Shown in pieces: positions 33,036-44,633 of a stretch of DNA of 64,000 bases. Each line of letters starts with the position of its first letter. Position 1 is the first letter of the stretch. The DNA lies in the NCBI GenBank assembly GCA_030052745.1, contig JANBVO010000010.1, forward strand, positions 434,001 through 498,000, read 5' to 3'. The stretch is from Pleurostoma richardsiae. Taxonomy: Eukaryota; Ascomycota; Sordariomycetes; Calosphaeriales; Pleurostomataceae. Both the position numbers and the translations under genes were made by a program. The notes below the pieces were generated by a model. That model worked only from the letters and a program-made list of their open reading frames with translations. It had not been told where the DNA came from and did no database searches.

Positions 33036-35615
33036 ATGGACTTATACCACCGTTCAGATGGGGATTTTACCGTCCCCTCGCCGCTGCCTCAGTCTGTTGG
33101 TTATGGTATTGTGGTCGTTCTCGGGCTGGCATTTTCTTTCGGTACGTGACCATTCTACTAATTGCATGATTCACCCACGACTGATTTGGGGGAACCGTAG
33201 GCATGATTGGAGTGACGGCAATCCTCAAGAGAACTCTCAACGAGGACAACTCGAAAGTGGAGACGTAAACATCCTCACATTCACAAACCCACGGAGAGCG
33301 ATATCTGATGGCATGAGTGGTATAGGTTCATGGTCGCGAATCGCCGGGTCCGCACAGGTCTCGTAGCCTCTGCCGTCGTATCAGTGCGTCACGTCCATCA
33401 TTTCACCTTGTCTAGGCAACGACTGACAAGTGCAATAGTCCTGGTTGTGGAGCACAGCGCTCCTGAGCTGTGTTCTCGTCACCTACAGCTATGGTGTTAG
33501 CGGTGCGTTCTGGTACGGAGCGGGATGCTCACCCATGATCGTCTTCTTCGCGTACCTCGGAGTAATCTGCAAGAATCGCATTCCCGAGGCTCACACCGTT
33601 TTGGAGATAATTCGCATTCGATATGGTATCCGCTTATGTATATACCCCTTAGACTTTATGCCTTAGTAACGTGTTCATAGGAACCTTTGCTCACCTGATC
33701 TTCACATTCCTCGCCTTGGTCAACAACCTCTTCAACACTATCAATATGATCTTGGGCGCTTCTTCCGTCATCTCATTCTTGTCAGTGCACCTTCAAGTTG
33801 TATCTCTAACTTTTCGTTCTTGCTCATCAGGAAATGAAACAGGACCGGAATACATATTATGGCCGCCACCTTTTTGCTTCCACTTGGTGTCGTTCTGTAC
33901 ACTCTGGTGGGAGGCATCAAAGCGACGTGAGTATTCGCGTGCCTTCTAAGGAATCTTCCTTACAATCTATCTAGGTTTCTCACCGATTACATACACACAT
34001 TCATCATCCTCATCCTTTCTTGTTACCTCACGGCAAAGGTTCTAGCATCGGAACACGTGGAGTCGATTGGTGGACTATACGATCTCGTCGTTGCAGCTCA
34101 AGACGCGCACCAAGTCGACGGAAACTATAAGGGGTCCCTTCTCACCATGACATCGCAACAGGGTATCTTCTTTGCTATCATCCTTCTTGTCTCCAATTTT
34201 GGAGCCGTTATAGTGAGTCCATATTAGCGTCACCGTGGGAACGGGTGTCTAATGGCCGCTAGATGGATACGGGCTACTTCATTAAGGTCTTTGCGGCTAC
34301 GCCGAGTGCAGTTGTGCCAGGATATGTGGTCGGCGGAGTCTCATATTTTAGTGTACCATGGGCGCTCGGAACGATCATGGGAATGGCGTCTTTAGGGCTC
34401 GAGTCTTCGCCAATATTTCCTACCTATCCACGGGTATTTATGCACTTCCTTATAGACTCGCATGGCGCAAAAGACTAACTCTGTTATTTCGATAGGCCAT
34501 GACAAGCTCCGAGGTCACCAATGGCTTAGCTCTTCCATATGTCGCCGTCGCCGTCGCTGGTAAGGGTGGAGCTGTGGCCGTTCTTTTGATGACCTTCATG
34601 GCAGTCACCTCTACCTTGTCGGCGCAGATCATCGCCGTCTCTTCCATCTTGACATTTGATGTCTATCGAAGATATTTCAACCGACAAGCTGGCAACAAAG
34701 AAGTCATCCGCTGGAGCCACTTTGGGGTCGTGTTCTTCGGTATAGTATCAGCTGGTTTAACAGCGATGTTTCATTACATCGGGCTGGATATGGGCTGGAC
34801 ACTTTATATGATTGGTAAGATGTGGTACATTCCCTCGAGAGACAATCACTGGATTGACACGTTATTCATTAGGAGTTGTTACCTGTCCCGGGATTTTTCC
34901 CTTGGTCCTGACCATACTCTGGAACAAGCAGAGTAAGATAGCTGCCATAAGCTCGGCCCTCCTCGGCTTAGCTACCGGCCTTGCAGTCTGGCTCGGGACA
35001 GCATACCATTTCTCAGGAGAGATCACCATCTCCTCGACTGGCGGCACCCTCTCTTGCATGTACGGCACGGTAGCGTCGGCACTTAGTCCGCTACTATACA
35101 CCGTGATCATCTCACTTCTGAAGCCTGCAAACTATGATTGGAGTAATTTCAAGCAGGAGAAACTGGTTGTTGTGGACTCGACAGACGAGATTCAAGAGCA
35201 GCGAGTTACCCCGGATGTCACCACCAACGACGTAACCATCAATGACAAGGCCACAGACAGTATTACTACGGTAGAGGTCCCCAACAGCAAGACTAAACTT
35301 TGGTGGACGAGGTATGCTCTTTTCTGGGCTGTTGCCACGTTCCTTGGTCATTGGGTACTGTGGCCACTGCCAATGTACGCGGCGAAGTACATATTCAGCA
35401 AATCGGTATGTTAGCAAATTCTCTCCCGACTCGAGTGATACTCAAGATGCATAAACTAAACTCAAATTACCTTCCAGTTCTTTACGGCCTGGGTTGTCGT
35501 ATCTTTAGTTTGGCTTTGGATAACCCTTCTTGTCGTTGGGTTCTACCCAGTTTGGGACGGTCGTGGGCAGATTCAACTGGTCTTGCACAACATCAGAAAA
35601 CTGCAGCGGGCTTGA
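33036..35615 (+). CDS. DUR3-type urea/polyamine symporter (sodium:solute symporter family)
   Basis: Eleven exons (33036-33141, 33201-33264, 33326-33383, 33439-33625, 33681-33780, 33843-33926, 33975-34212, 34263-34433, 34496-34814, 34873-35405, 35478-35615) give 665 residues, near the usual DUR3 length. Family landmarks are [103 protein letters not shown] and TYPRAMTSSEVTNGLALPY. About 14-15 membrane segments are expected. Such proteins import urea (and polyamines in some fungi) at the plasma membrane. All ten introns are 48-72 nt. One acceptor (33841-33842) is slightly downstream of a more obvious AG; only this choice keeps the frame open. The divergent Zn2Cys6 gene is a possible regulator. 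Confidence 0.9.
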
Positions 35616-36526
35616 TTGCCTACTCAAAATTTGTTCCTCACTATGTTCAAGCGATATAGAGTTAGCAAAAGTGCCCTGCCTCAACACGTCCGAATCTAAA
35701 CATCTGAAGAGGCGGGCCGAAATTCGTCAGATCAGGAGGCTCGTGCTGTATTCAACAATAAGGCTTAAAATGACAATTTCTTTCACGCTTCGGACGGCTC
35801 ATTAGATCCTTAGCGGTATTTTGAGTTGCAAGAATCTCTACGAAGTGATTTAGCATTTCAAGTAATTACTCCGGAATAAGACCTAGCTACACGTTAACGA
35901 AGTCCTGTGTGAAGCAGCTCATCGAGTTCAAACGTACCAAGAGGTCCAAGACTACGTCTCTGAGCGACAAGAGGGCTGCCAAGAAGAGCCACTAGGCCGT
36001 TACCCTCCGACATATCCATAGAAGAGACCGATTATGATGTAGAGACTAACCACCGAATGTGAGCCAGGCGTGTAGCTTAGCAAAAAGTCAATTCAATTAA
36101 GAAACTAAATAGAGAGGCTCAACCTATAGCTCCTCCGCCAGGAGAACAGAAAAGAGCCAGACCTAGCCTATACACCTTAAGCACTGTTGCATCCTAGTTC
36201 ACCTATGCATTGTCACGTGTGGACCATAATCGCGTCTCGACGATCCTTTGTGAATGTCGTATGGTCAACGAACAGTTGCTTAATCAGGTTCGCAAGGTAT
36301 TCAATGAGTAAGTATGGCAAGATGCACAAGTCCCGGATTAAGACAGACTACGGTTTGATTGTTTGGAAATCTAGCTACAAAGCGGCAAATTTGCGTGACT
36401 GTTTTCAAACGGGGAAGGAAACATCCGATCTGGAGTTAGAAAGTCGAAAACAATGGCATTTTAGTCAAGAACAACAGCCACCTTAACGCCAGACATAGCA
36501 TCGTGTTACAAACCAAACGGCTGTCA
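35616..36526. other. Intergenic, with a possible decayed coding fragment
   Basis: Around 35880-36000 a short plus-strand stretch reads like coding sequence (KQLIEFKRTKRSKT then SDKRAAKKSH and a stop) but has no start, no open extension and no family I recognise. It could be a remnant of a gene or repeat. The rest is AT-richer and featureless. Confidence 0.35.
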
Positions 36527-38758
36527 TTACATACCTCCGTAGTCTTCATCCGGTGAGCCTTGACCGAAATTCTCAGATTGGTAGAAGTCCGATTCGCCCA
36601 TGTTGAACTGTCCAGAGCCGGGGAACATGGCTGGCATGGTCTGATATTGATTGTTCGTATGCCAGGCCTGGTTGGGAAAGACGTAGTATAAATTGTTTGG
36701 GTCTTGCTGCTGCATTGTCGGGAAGTTCCCCATTGGTACTTGGGTCGGCATAGCTGGACCGGGAGGCAGCGGCGCCGCCATGGGAGTCTGGAACTGGCTT
36801 GGGCGTCTTGCCATGGGAACCATCGCATAACCTGGGGGACTGCCGGCGTTTGCCATATTCATTGGATAAGACTGGCCCCCGGCTGAGGGAACTGTTGAAA
36901 GTGTGGTGGCTGTCATCTGCTGACTTGGGGCATTGCTTGGGCGGGTGACGTGAGTAGAAGATCCACCGACAAGCGAAAATCCGTTGCTCCCGGTCAAGCT
37001 GGAGGAGGTGTCTGTTGGTGAGAGTGGTCCGTGGACGCTGGTAAAGAGGGTGAAAGTCTGGAGTACGGCGTTCTTCAGCTTCTCCCTTGTATCCTGCTCG
37101 TCGCCAGCCGCTGGGAGTACTATGTCTCCGCTTCTCAGCTTGTGATCCAGGACTGTTAGGAACATCCGGCCAAAGGCGTCGCGGTTTCCAGTTGGTGAAG
37201 CAAACGTATTTCTTGGGACAATTCCGTCGTACCCTATTGTTGGATTAGCGTCTCCAGATAGAGCACTGTGAAAAAAGGGCCCCAGGAGAGCATGCTCTAG
37301 AAACTTACATGGAGTCTCTGGCTGTTCGGCTCTGGGGAATAGTATAGTCCAGATCTCAAACCACTTTTCGACCTTGTGAGTCTCCTGGTTTCTCTTCCGG
37401 TTCTGCTTCTCCAATGCGGCCCACTGCGCATCGCTGATGCCCTCTCTCAGGGATGGGTCCCGTCTCTCGCAAGGAACATCAAGCTGACGATGCTTCAAGA
37501 GTTGCTCGATACAACCAGGCCTGTCTGTCCCCGGAAAGACATGGTAGCACCGATCGCATTGTACTGGGTAATGCTTCCTCTTCAAGTGTTCCCTGAGCTC
37601 GTTAGCATCCCACTGGACCTTCTAATGGGCAAGCTCCCTTTCCTTACTTGAGACGCTGGATACTTTTAAATCCAGGGCCAGCGCAGGCTCTGAAGTCATG
37701 CCGCTTGCCTGTGTTTGAAGTGCCATGCTGACTGTATTTAGAGGGGTCTAGCTTGTGGAACGGACAAGCCAGAAGTGGCGATTGCTGCGTGGTATCGTGA
37801 GGCACTTGAGACGCTCCGTGGTTGCTCGCACCTCCTTCCTCATCGTCACCATTATCGCCATTGTCCCGGGGCTCATAGTTGTCCGTGTTTGACCGGCGAC
37901 GTTTGCGTGAACCAGCAGGGGACTGCTGAGAGCTTCCAGAGCGGCTCGTGTGCGAATTTTCGCCTGGTGAACTCGCCGTGCCCGACGCCGCCATGTGCTG
38001 CCAGGATTCAACTTTACTCCTGACAGATGTACTCATATCCTTGTGAATGAGAGGTATCAGGTAAGCCGCGAGGCCAAGGTCCCCATCTACGGCTGCAATG
38101 ACGGTCGCTTCAATGCTGTCATTATCACCGCTCCAGTCATTGTCGTCTGCAAACTCGTCTTCTTCTTCCTCCTCGTAGTCATCACAGTCACTGTCGCTCA
38201 TTTCGGAGTCTTGATCATCCGAGGACTCTGCGTACGATGGCTCCCTCAGAGGGCTTTTCAACGGTCCCGAAGGAACACGTTGGCCGCCCATAGGCTGCGC
38301 TCCTTTTATCGAGCTCCCTGATGACACCACGGATGTTCTATGCACTGGTGAGCACGGCGACTCCAACACAGCGCCCTGGGAAAGACCGCAGTATCGGTGT
38401 CCAAATAAACACCACCCGCAGCCGGGGGAACTCACGCATCATTTGGCTTGTTCCCGCACGATTCACCGTCCTCGTCTCGCATGCTATACGTCTCCCCTGC
38501 TTCGATCTCCTGTGGCGTGGACGCCGACCAACCGGTCGACGACGGCGGAGTGCTAAACACCCTTGACGCGACACTGCTTGGCGTTGAGCACCGTGACGGC
38601 CCGCTGACAGGTGTTCTCATATCTCCGAGAGTCTTCCGGGACCCTGGCAGCGAAGTCGTAAATTCGGAGTGAATATCAATACCGAGCGGTACCGTCCGGG
38701 CACCCAAGTGCGGCGTTCTGACCATGGTCGCCATCGTTGCCTTTCTCCGATACTCCAT
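36527..38758 (-). CDS. Zinc-finger-like regulatory protein with acidic and Gln/Pro-rich regions
   Basis: Four exons (38758-38436, 38337-37648, 37592-37309, 37233-36527) give 667 residues. After a Ser/Thr-rich N-terminus and a strongly acidic run (DDYEEEEEDEFADD) comes a conserved fungal unit with C2H2-like spacing: ACPFHKLDPSKYS, CAGPGFKSIQRLKEHLKRKHYPVQCDRCYHVFPG, then LLKHRQLDVPCERR. The splice at 37593-37647 falls inside RLKEHL and restores it perfectly. This cysteine/histidine pattern is common in uncharacterised ascomycete proteins usually labelled C2H2-type. The C-terminus is rich in Pro, Met and Gln. The 98-nt first intron (38338-38435) is less certain. The intron at 37234-37308 (75 nt) is stop-free and divisible by three, so it may be retained in some transcripts. 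Confidence 0.75.
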
Positions 38759-39588
38759 CTCCAATGCTTGCGAAGAGACAGAGAGGCCGACCGAGATGAG
38801 TCAAGGGCAGCACCCGCGGGTGCCCAAGTATTCAAATGCATCTCGCTTGAGACGTCAGGTACCATGATTGCCAATGCTGTCGATGCGTTCTCTCGCAGTT
38901 TTGCATCTGACCATGCGCTTCGAGGTTGCGTCTTCACGCATCTGCGCCAGACTAGATGAGTCTATCGACCAATTCCCAGTGAGAGCGGCCATCCTGACGC
39001 ACGAGAGTCGATTGCCTCGTTTCGCTGGTGGAACTACAGTGGTCGAGGTGGGATGACGATCTGGATCGTGCCAATCATCGCGCCTTTCCCGCATCTCGAG
39101 CTGCGGCTTCTGCAGGACGCCAGCGAAGCAGCCCGCGTGCGTGACAATGTCCTGCTGCACCGTAATGCGCCGTCTCACGCAGTTGCGTTGGCACTGCGTG
39201 GCGAATCATCTGTCTATTTGGCGCTGCAGGTCGTCGACGCATACCGGAGCTTCCACGACGTGGTGCTTGGGCGTTAATTAAGGGGCTGGGAGGTCGCCCA
39301 AGTCAGCAGCAACGAACTGCTGGTGAATACCACGCATTAGCACGCCCCGATGAGTTTAGTCATATGACTATCAATGAGTTGCAGTTTCCCTGTTCGCTCA
39401 AGCCTCTGGGCGGGACCTCTGAATCGCGGCTTAGCCAAGAAAGCACTTGCGACACGATTCTTTCTACAACTCGAACGCAACAGCGCAAGCTGCGTTTGTA
39501 TCAAACTAAGACAGTCACTGCCTCCATATATGTCTAACAATGAATCTGGGATGACGCATTCGCCGCTTTCATCCACACAGACAATTGC
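38759..39588. other. Intergenic, no supported gene
   Basis: This holds the presumed promoter of the zinc-finger-like gene and the 3' flank of the permease gene. Plus-strand frames of 60-96 codons at 38669-39277 and a 107-codon minus-strand frame have no recognisable domain. Confidence 0.4.
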
Positions 39589-41435
39589 CTACAGGTCTTC
39601 GACAACCCGCCCACTGTCGAGGTCCTCAATCGTCCGTCGCGGCCCCTTGAACCAATACATCCCTCCAAGACCAAAGGGCAAGATCCACCCTACGAGGCTG
39701 ATGATCGTCACGATCCCAATACAGATCGGCGCGTAGTTCAACGTTTCCTATACCCTGTTAGTACCTATCGCCTGAAACGGTCTCCGAAAGTTATTCTTAC
39801 TGCTGTGACGGGGTATAACTGGGGTAGGAGAAGGACAGTGAAGAGAAACATAATGTACAGTCCTGCAATCAGCCCAAGAGGATAGGTAAGTTTCCCCAGA
39901 TTCCACGCGGCAGGCTGGAACTTGTGTCTGCCCACGGTGTAGCGCGCGGTGATGGGGATGAGGTACGAGAAGTTCGTCGCAATTGCGGCAGTCGCAGTGA
40001 TCGCGGTGAATGCAACCGCAGATCCGATCACTGCGCACGTGATGGCGATGCTGAGACCGCAGACAAGGAATGCGGCATGCACAGGGATCTTGTTCTTGTT
40101 GAGTCTTCGAAAGTATTTCGAGAACGGCAAGACGCCGTCGCGGGAGATAGCAAAGGTGACACGCTGCGCCGACATGAAGCAGCTGGCTGTTGCGCACGTG
40201 GAGTCGACCCAGAGAATGGCCAAGATAGCAACTGCGCCGTTTTCTCCAATGAGTTGGACGAGGTACTCTGCCCAGTTGTTTGAATAGGCTGCGGAAATGA
40301 TTCCATCGAAGTCTTGCATGCAGAAGAGGACGATTATGAGGGTCTGCACAGCATCAGTTCGCTGTCCCGGTGAGAGACTCATGGATTCAGACTTACAGGG
40401 ACAGACAGAACCCAGGATGACAGAGTAGCCATCCACATCCCTTTCGCAACGACCTCAGACGCATCATGCGTCTCTTCAGCCAAGTGTGCTGAAGCATCGT
40501 ATCTGAACAGTATTAGCTTTACTCGAAGTTAGGCTAGATAGTGGGTGGAAGCTTACCCGAAGAAGACCCAGGCCCCGAACAAGACTCCGATGACCCAACA
40601 GTAGGGATCTGATGCCTGTTTCTTGTCTCCCATGTTGATTCCGTTGTAGAAGTTATCAAATACTCCGCTCCTGGACTGGAAGTGCCCCGACGCCTTGACG
40701 GGGAACCAGATCCAGTAGAGAATAAACAGGGTGAAGTATATCATCACTGCGAAGCGGAAATATATCTTCAGGACCCGCTGCGAGATGATATTGGGGAGCA
40801 TGGCGAAAAACATCCCGATAGCCGTCAGCAGCCATGCGAACCAGCCCTTGGTCAGGACCTCAGACTCCGGATACTTGATCTCGAGCGCACTAAGCAGGAA
40901 GTTGGTCGATCCCTGCTGCACGCCAGGTACGACGCACACCCAGCCCACCCAGTTCCACCAGGCCGTCATCCAGCTGAGGAAGGGGCCCCATTTCTCTCCG
41001 CCGAGGCGGTACGCCCAGAAATAGATGCCGCCCGCGGTCGGGAAGGCGGCGGCAATCTCCGCCATGACGAGTGAGACGATGAAGGAGAAGCCGCCGACCA
41101 TGGTCCAGTTGCCGAAGGCGGACTTCGGCCCTCCCGTGTACATGATCCATCCGAACAGTACGGGAATGCCGCTGATGAAGTTCATAGAGGTGAAGGTGGC
41201 TGCCCAGTTCTCAAAGAGACCGAGGTGACGGAAGAATTCTTTGTGCGTGTCAGCAGGGTAGAACAAATCCCGTAGGGTATCGAGCGCCGAGGTTCCGTAT
41301 AGTACCTTGTTTGTAGCCCAGCTTTGCCAGATGCTGTTCGTCCTTGGACATGAAGATAGCCTTAGTCTCCCCCGCTTCGATCTCGCCAGGCCGAGGCGAG
41401 TCACCCCCAGACGCGTTCTTGATTTCGTCGGCCAT
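39589..41435 (-). CDS. Amino-acid/GABA/choline permease (APC family)
   Basis: Five exons (41435-41306, 41238-40557, 40502-40397, 40343-39801, 39747-39589) encode 539 residues, the normal size for fungal GABA/choline permeases (Uga4/Hnm1 group). Landmarks: LAKLGYKQEFFRHLGLFENWAATFTSM formed across the first splice, FPTAGGIYFWAYRLGGEKWGPFLSWMTAWWNWVGW, GAWVFFGYDASAHLAEETHDASEVVAKGMW across the second, and SCFMSAQRVTFAISRDGVLPFS. Twelve TM segments are expected. It should import GABA, choline or a related amine at the plasma membrane; the exact substrate is not readable. Introns are 53-67 nt. The last exon (ETLNYAPICIG to VVEDL) lies beyond an internal open frame and would be missed without splicing. 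Four GATAAG sites lie 180-520 bp upstream, suggesting nitrogen control. Confidence 0.92.
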
Positions 41436-44003
41436 TCTGCTACAATTGTCTCCTTGCGCTTCCGGATACTAGCCTCGAGACTTGGAATAAGGCTTCACAG
41501 CTGGGCACCTGCGTGTGAGACACCGATCGTAAGCTGCGGCTGGTATGCTGCATGGGATTGCATGTTCAGCCATATTAGGAGGCCAAGCATCAGCTTAAAT
41601 GCAACCCAAAGCCTGATAAGCTCCTGCATGTCGATCGCCCCCGACTGTTTTGCTATCAGTCTAGCTGTGACACCTCGGTTCCCATCGTGCGCTCATTGGA
41701 CCTCGTCGTCGGCAACCCCTTGTCACTAGCAGATAAGACTCATCCCAATGAGGCAAAAGAATACGGACGACGTCCCAAGCTTCCCTTGATCAACTTTCCG
41801 GCCGATATGGGGGGATCCGAGCTGAAAACAGTCTGCCTTATCTATCAATCTGGCTTTCCTGGATTGTTCTCCGAGCTGTCTCCTTGATTGACTCCATAGT
41901 TCGTGTGGGAGCTATTCCCCGCAAACTTCCCTCCTAAGCGGAGTCAAGCTTATCACCGTTGGGCTTCGGAACTCTCCGCTAGCCTGCAGCTTTAAGTGGA
42001 CGAGGTCTGTTGGTTGTACCAGGAGAAGGAAAGGATGCGATTAAATAACCAACAAGACGACGTCGTAGTATGAAATAAGCCCTTCCTTTTCGATGACACA
42101 GCGGTTGTATGAAGAGTAAAGATAATAGGCGGGTCTTGCTCGTACTCCAGCCATATCTAATGCGAACAAGAGTGCCTCACCTATCCTATTTTATCCAAGC
42201 ACGCAAAAAGTACGTCTTTGCCTCGAGACGGATTCGCGCAGGTTGTCATCCTTGAGTCAACAACATGAACCGGGAGCAGCACGCCCATGAGGTGTCTCTT
42301 TGGCTCCTGTGCCTCTCCGACTTGCTGTCAAAGCGTCAGTCCAGGCGCTTCATCTGGTAAAGAGGCTAGCTGACCTCTTCGAACCGCCCTCGACATAGAA
42401 GCGAACGGTCGTCACCGCTCGCGTCTCGCCTATTTGGTGAATCCGCGCAAGTGCCTACTTTTATAGAGTCGGGTTCGTGAACAGCCAGATAGGCTCGAGA
42501 GAACCCGTGTTTGCGTTATTAACTAGTATAGCTCCATGAGGTAGGCGTGTGTCCTTGTTATCAGAGTGAGTCTGGTAGAGCCTGTTAGCCTCACGGCTAT
42601 AGACACGGAGACAATGCATTGAGAAGCGTAAGGTAGCCTGCCCGACTGTAGCCCACGATAGTGCGAGTAGCATTACTCTCGGACTTGTCCATCACAGATT
42701 ATGATGTTCTTGAGGTGCTCTACCGTCAAAGCGACCATGCACATAGATGCTTGTTCTGGCTCGGTTTCAACAACGTCAGGTGTCAGTCTCTAGCTTGAGA
42801 ATGCCACACTAGAGTTAGTAATATAAGTACCTATACAGTCGTATCCAAGAGCAGGCAAGGATTAGAAGGTAGGCATTCAAATGTTAGCTATCACGATAGA
42901 ACTTCAATTTTCGATACCAAGTCCAAGAAGGGATGATTCATCAGAGAATATACCGCTTGCAAAAACAACCTCGAGAGCGTTGCTGCTAATGGAGATCGGT
43001 GCTTTGGAACATGAAGAAACGGAAGGTGTCCAGCCTGGCCGAGCCGACGAGACACGCACAGTTGCCGCCCGTCAATTCCAGACAAACGGAAAATTGTGGC
43101 TTTGCCGCAAAATACTTTAGCTATTGAAAAAAGTTGCAATCAATTCAAGGGCCGATGACCATTGCAAGCAGATAACAGGATGAATTCTTGCTGAACGTTG
43201 AATTATCCGACATTGTCCAGTCGTCAACTCCAGAAAACTCGGCTGGGGCATGTCATGCCTCGTGTGGTGGTGAAGTCCCGCGTCGCAGGCCAGTCGCAGC
43301 GAGTTAATCTGTTGGAAAACGCTCACATAGACATCTGCAGTAGATGTCTCAGCCTCAGTTTGAGGAGCTTAATTAATTCTGCTAATGAACTACTGCCATA
43401 TCCCGTGGTGAAATTATATGTCTCGGAGAGAGGAAGGCAGGCTGAAATACGCCCAAGTCTTTCGACGCCCATCTCTTGTTGAGACACTCAGCCACCACGG
43501 CACAATTGAACTGAACATTCTTGCAAGGCATCCGTAGAGGTAATTGGTTGACTTATACCTTTCAGCTGACGCAACTGATTTCTGCATGCGCCTCTGTTAT
43601 GCATCACTTCTTTTCCCCTCATCCAATGGCTTACCATGTGAAATCTGATTGTCTGCAGCTCTTTTGCGCGTGACGGATTGAACTAAAGAGAACCATCTTC
43701 ATTGTCTGTCCGTCATGAATATTGTGTGACCTTCATTGAGACAAAAAGTTGCCAATGCTCTCGCTGGATCAGGAAATGGGCTCGTGTGGCCTGCTTCGTC
43801 CTAAGTACGGTGAAGGGACAATGAGTTGAAGACGGAATAGGTCCCTAGATTGTGACAATGCAGGTAAATAATGAGGAGTACCTTCTCCAAACCCTCATGA
43901 CTCTTCACCAACGAAGCGGCCTTCGGTTACATCCGACATTGCCGACTTCACCCCGCACTCCTCCCCTGGAAATCATGTCTGAATCAACCTCCTCTGAACC
44001 ACC
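41436..44003. other. 2.6-kb gene-poor region upstream of the permease
   Basis: No frame longer than about 140 codons with a family resemblance. Its left 520 bp carry a GATA-site cluster reported separately. The remainder (42.0-43.9 kb) has short frames on both strands and irregular, AT-richer composition, possibly decayed repeat sequence, but I cannot classify it. Confidence 0.4.
41615..41954. promoter_or_regulatory. Cluster of four GATAAG sites (AreA/NIT2-type)
   Basis: GATAAG occurs at 41615-41620 and 41732-41737 on the plus strand and as CTTATC at 41837-41842 and 41949-41954. These lie 180-520 bp upstream of the permease start at 41435. A given hexamer is expected about 0.17 times on both strands in 340 bp. 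GATAAG is the preferred site of the global nitrogen activators AreA/NIT2, so the permease is probably induced under nitrogen limitation. Confidence 0.6.
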
Positions 44004-44633
44004 TTACTTCTGCAAAGCCTTGCGCATGTCGTTGGCGAGATCCGCCAGCTGTTGCATCGTCGAATTCAGTACATTACGAACGTTGTTAACCTGGTTAGAA
44101 GCCGCAGCGGCATCAGGAGCGAATGCATTGCCCTCGGCAATGGTGGTGACGGCGGTGGCGAAGTCGGCTGCCGTCGTATCCCTGGGCAGCTTGTCTCTCC
44201 GAAGGTCTCGAAGCTGTATAGCACTTCTGTCCAGCTCAACGCGAAACCTTTCAAGATCTCGACGATACTGATGGACCAGGTCCTCGGCAATTTCTTTCGC
44301 CTGACGAGCCTCAATGGCTGCGTTGTTGCTAGCAGCCTGGTGAGCGGCGGCTTGTTCAACGGCCGCACCGCGTTCACCAGCCTGGGCGGTAGGCACGACT
44401 TGTGGACGATCGGGCTTTCCCAGCGTGAATTCGTGCCAGGTGACCTTCTCTTGAAGTTTCCATAGGAACTGACCGCCCATGAGGGTGGTGGAGATGAAAA
44501 GATAGACAACCAAGGCGATGGCCAAAATAATTGTGATGTCAAACTACTGTCATTAGCCAAGGGTCATAGAGACAGCAGCATTTGACCATACCTGAAACTG
44601 GTAGCTCGGTTGAGGTCTATCACAGAAGAACAT
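44004..44633 (-). CDS. Small single-pass membrane protein with coiled-coil region, function unknown
   Basis: Two exons, 44633-44592 and 44543-44004, are joined across a 48-nt intron into 193 residues. The short first exon (MFFCDRPQPSYQFQ) runs directly into a transmembrane helix (FDITIILAIALVVYLFISTTLM). A Gln/Ala/Glu-rich helical region follows, predicted as coiled coil (about residues 80-135: AKEIAEDLVHQYRRDLERFRVELDRSAIQLRDLRRD), ending with a second helix (VNNVRNVLNSTMQQLADLANDMRKAL). The topology suggests a short luminal or outer N-terminus and a long helical C-terminal part. I do not recognise the family. The frame could be extended into the 5' region only with non-ATG starts, so 44633 is preferred. 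Confidence 0.65.

Noticed and set aside
39374-39736. 120-codon plus-strand frame at the end of the APC permease
   Set aside because: The opposite strand encodes the final spliced exon of the permease with family-like sequence.
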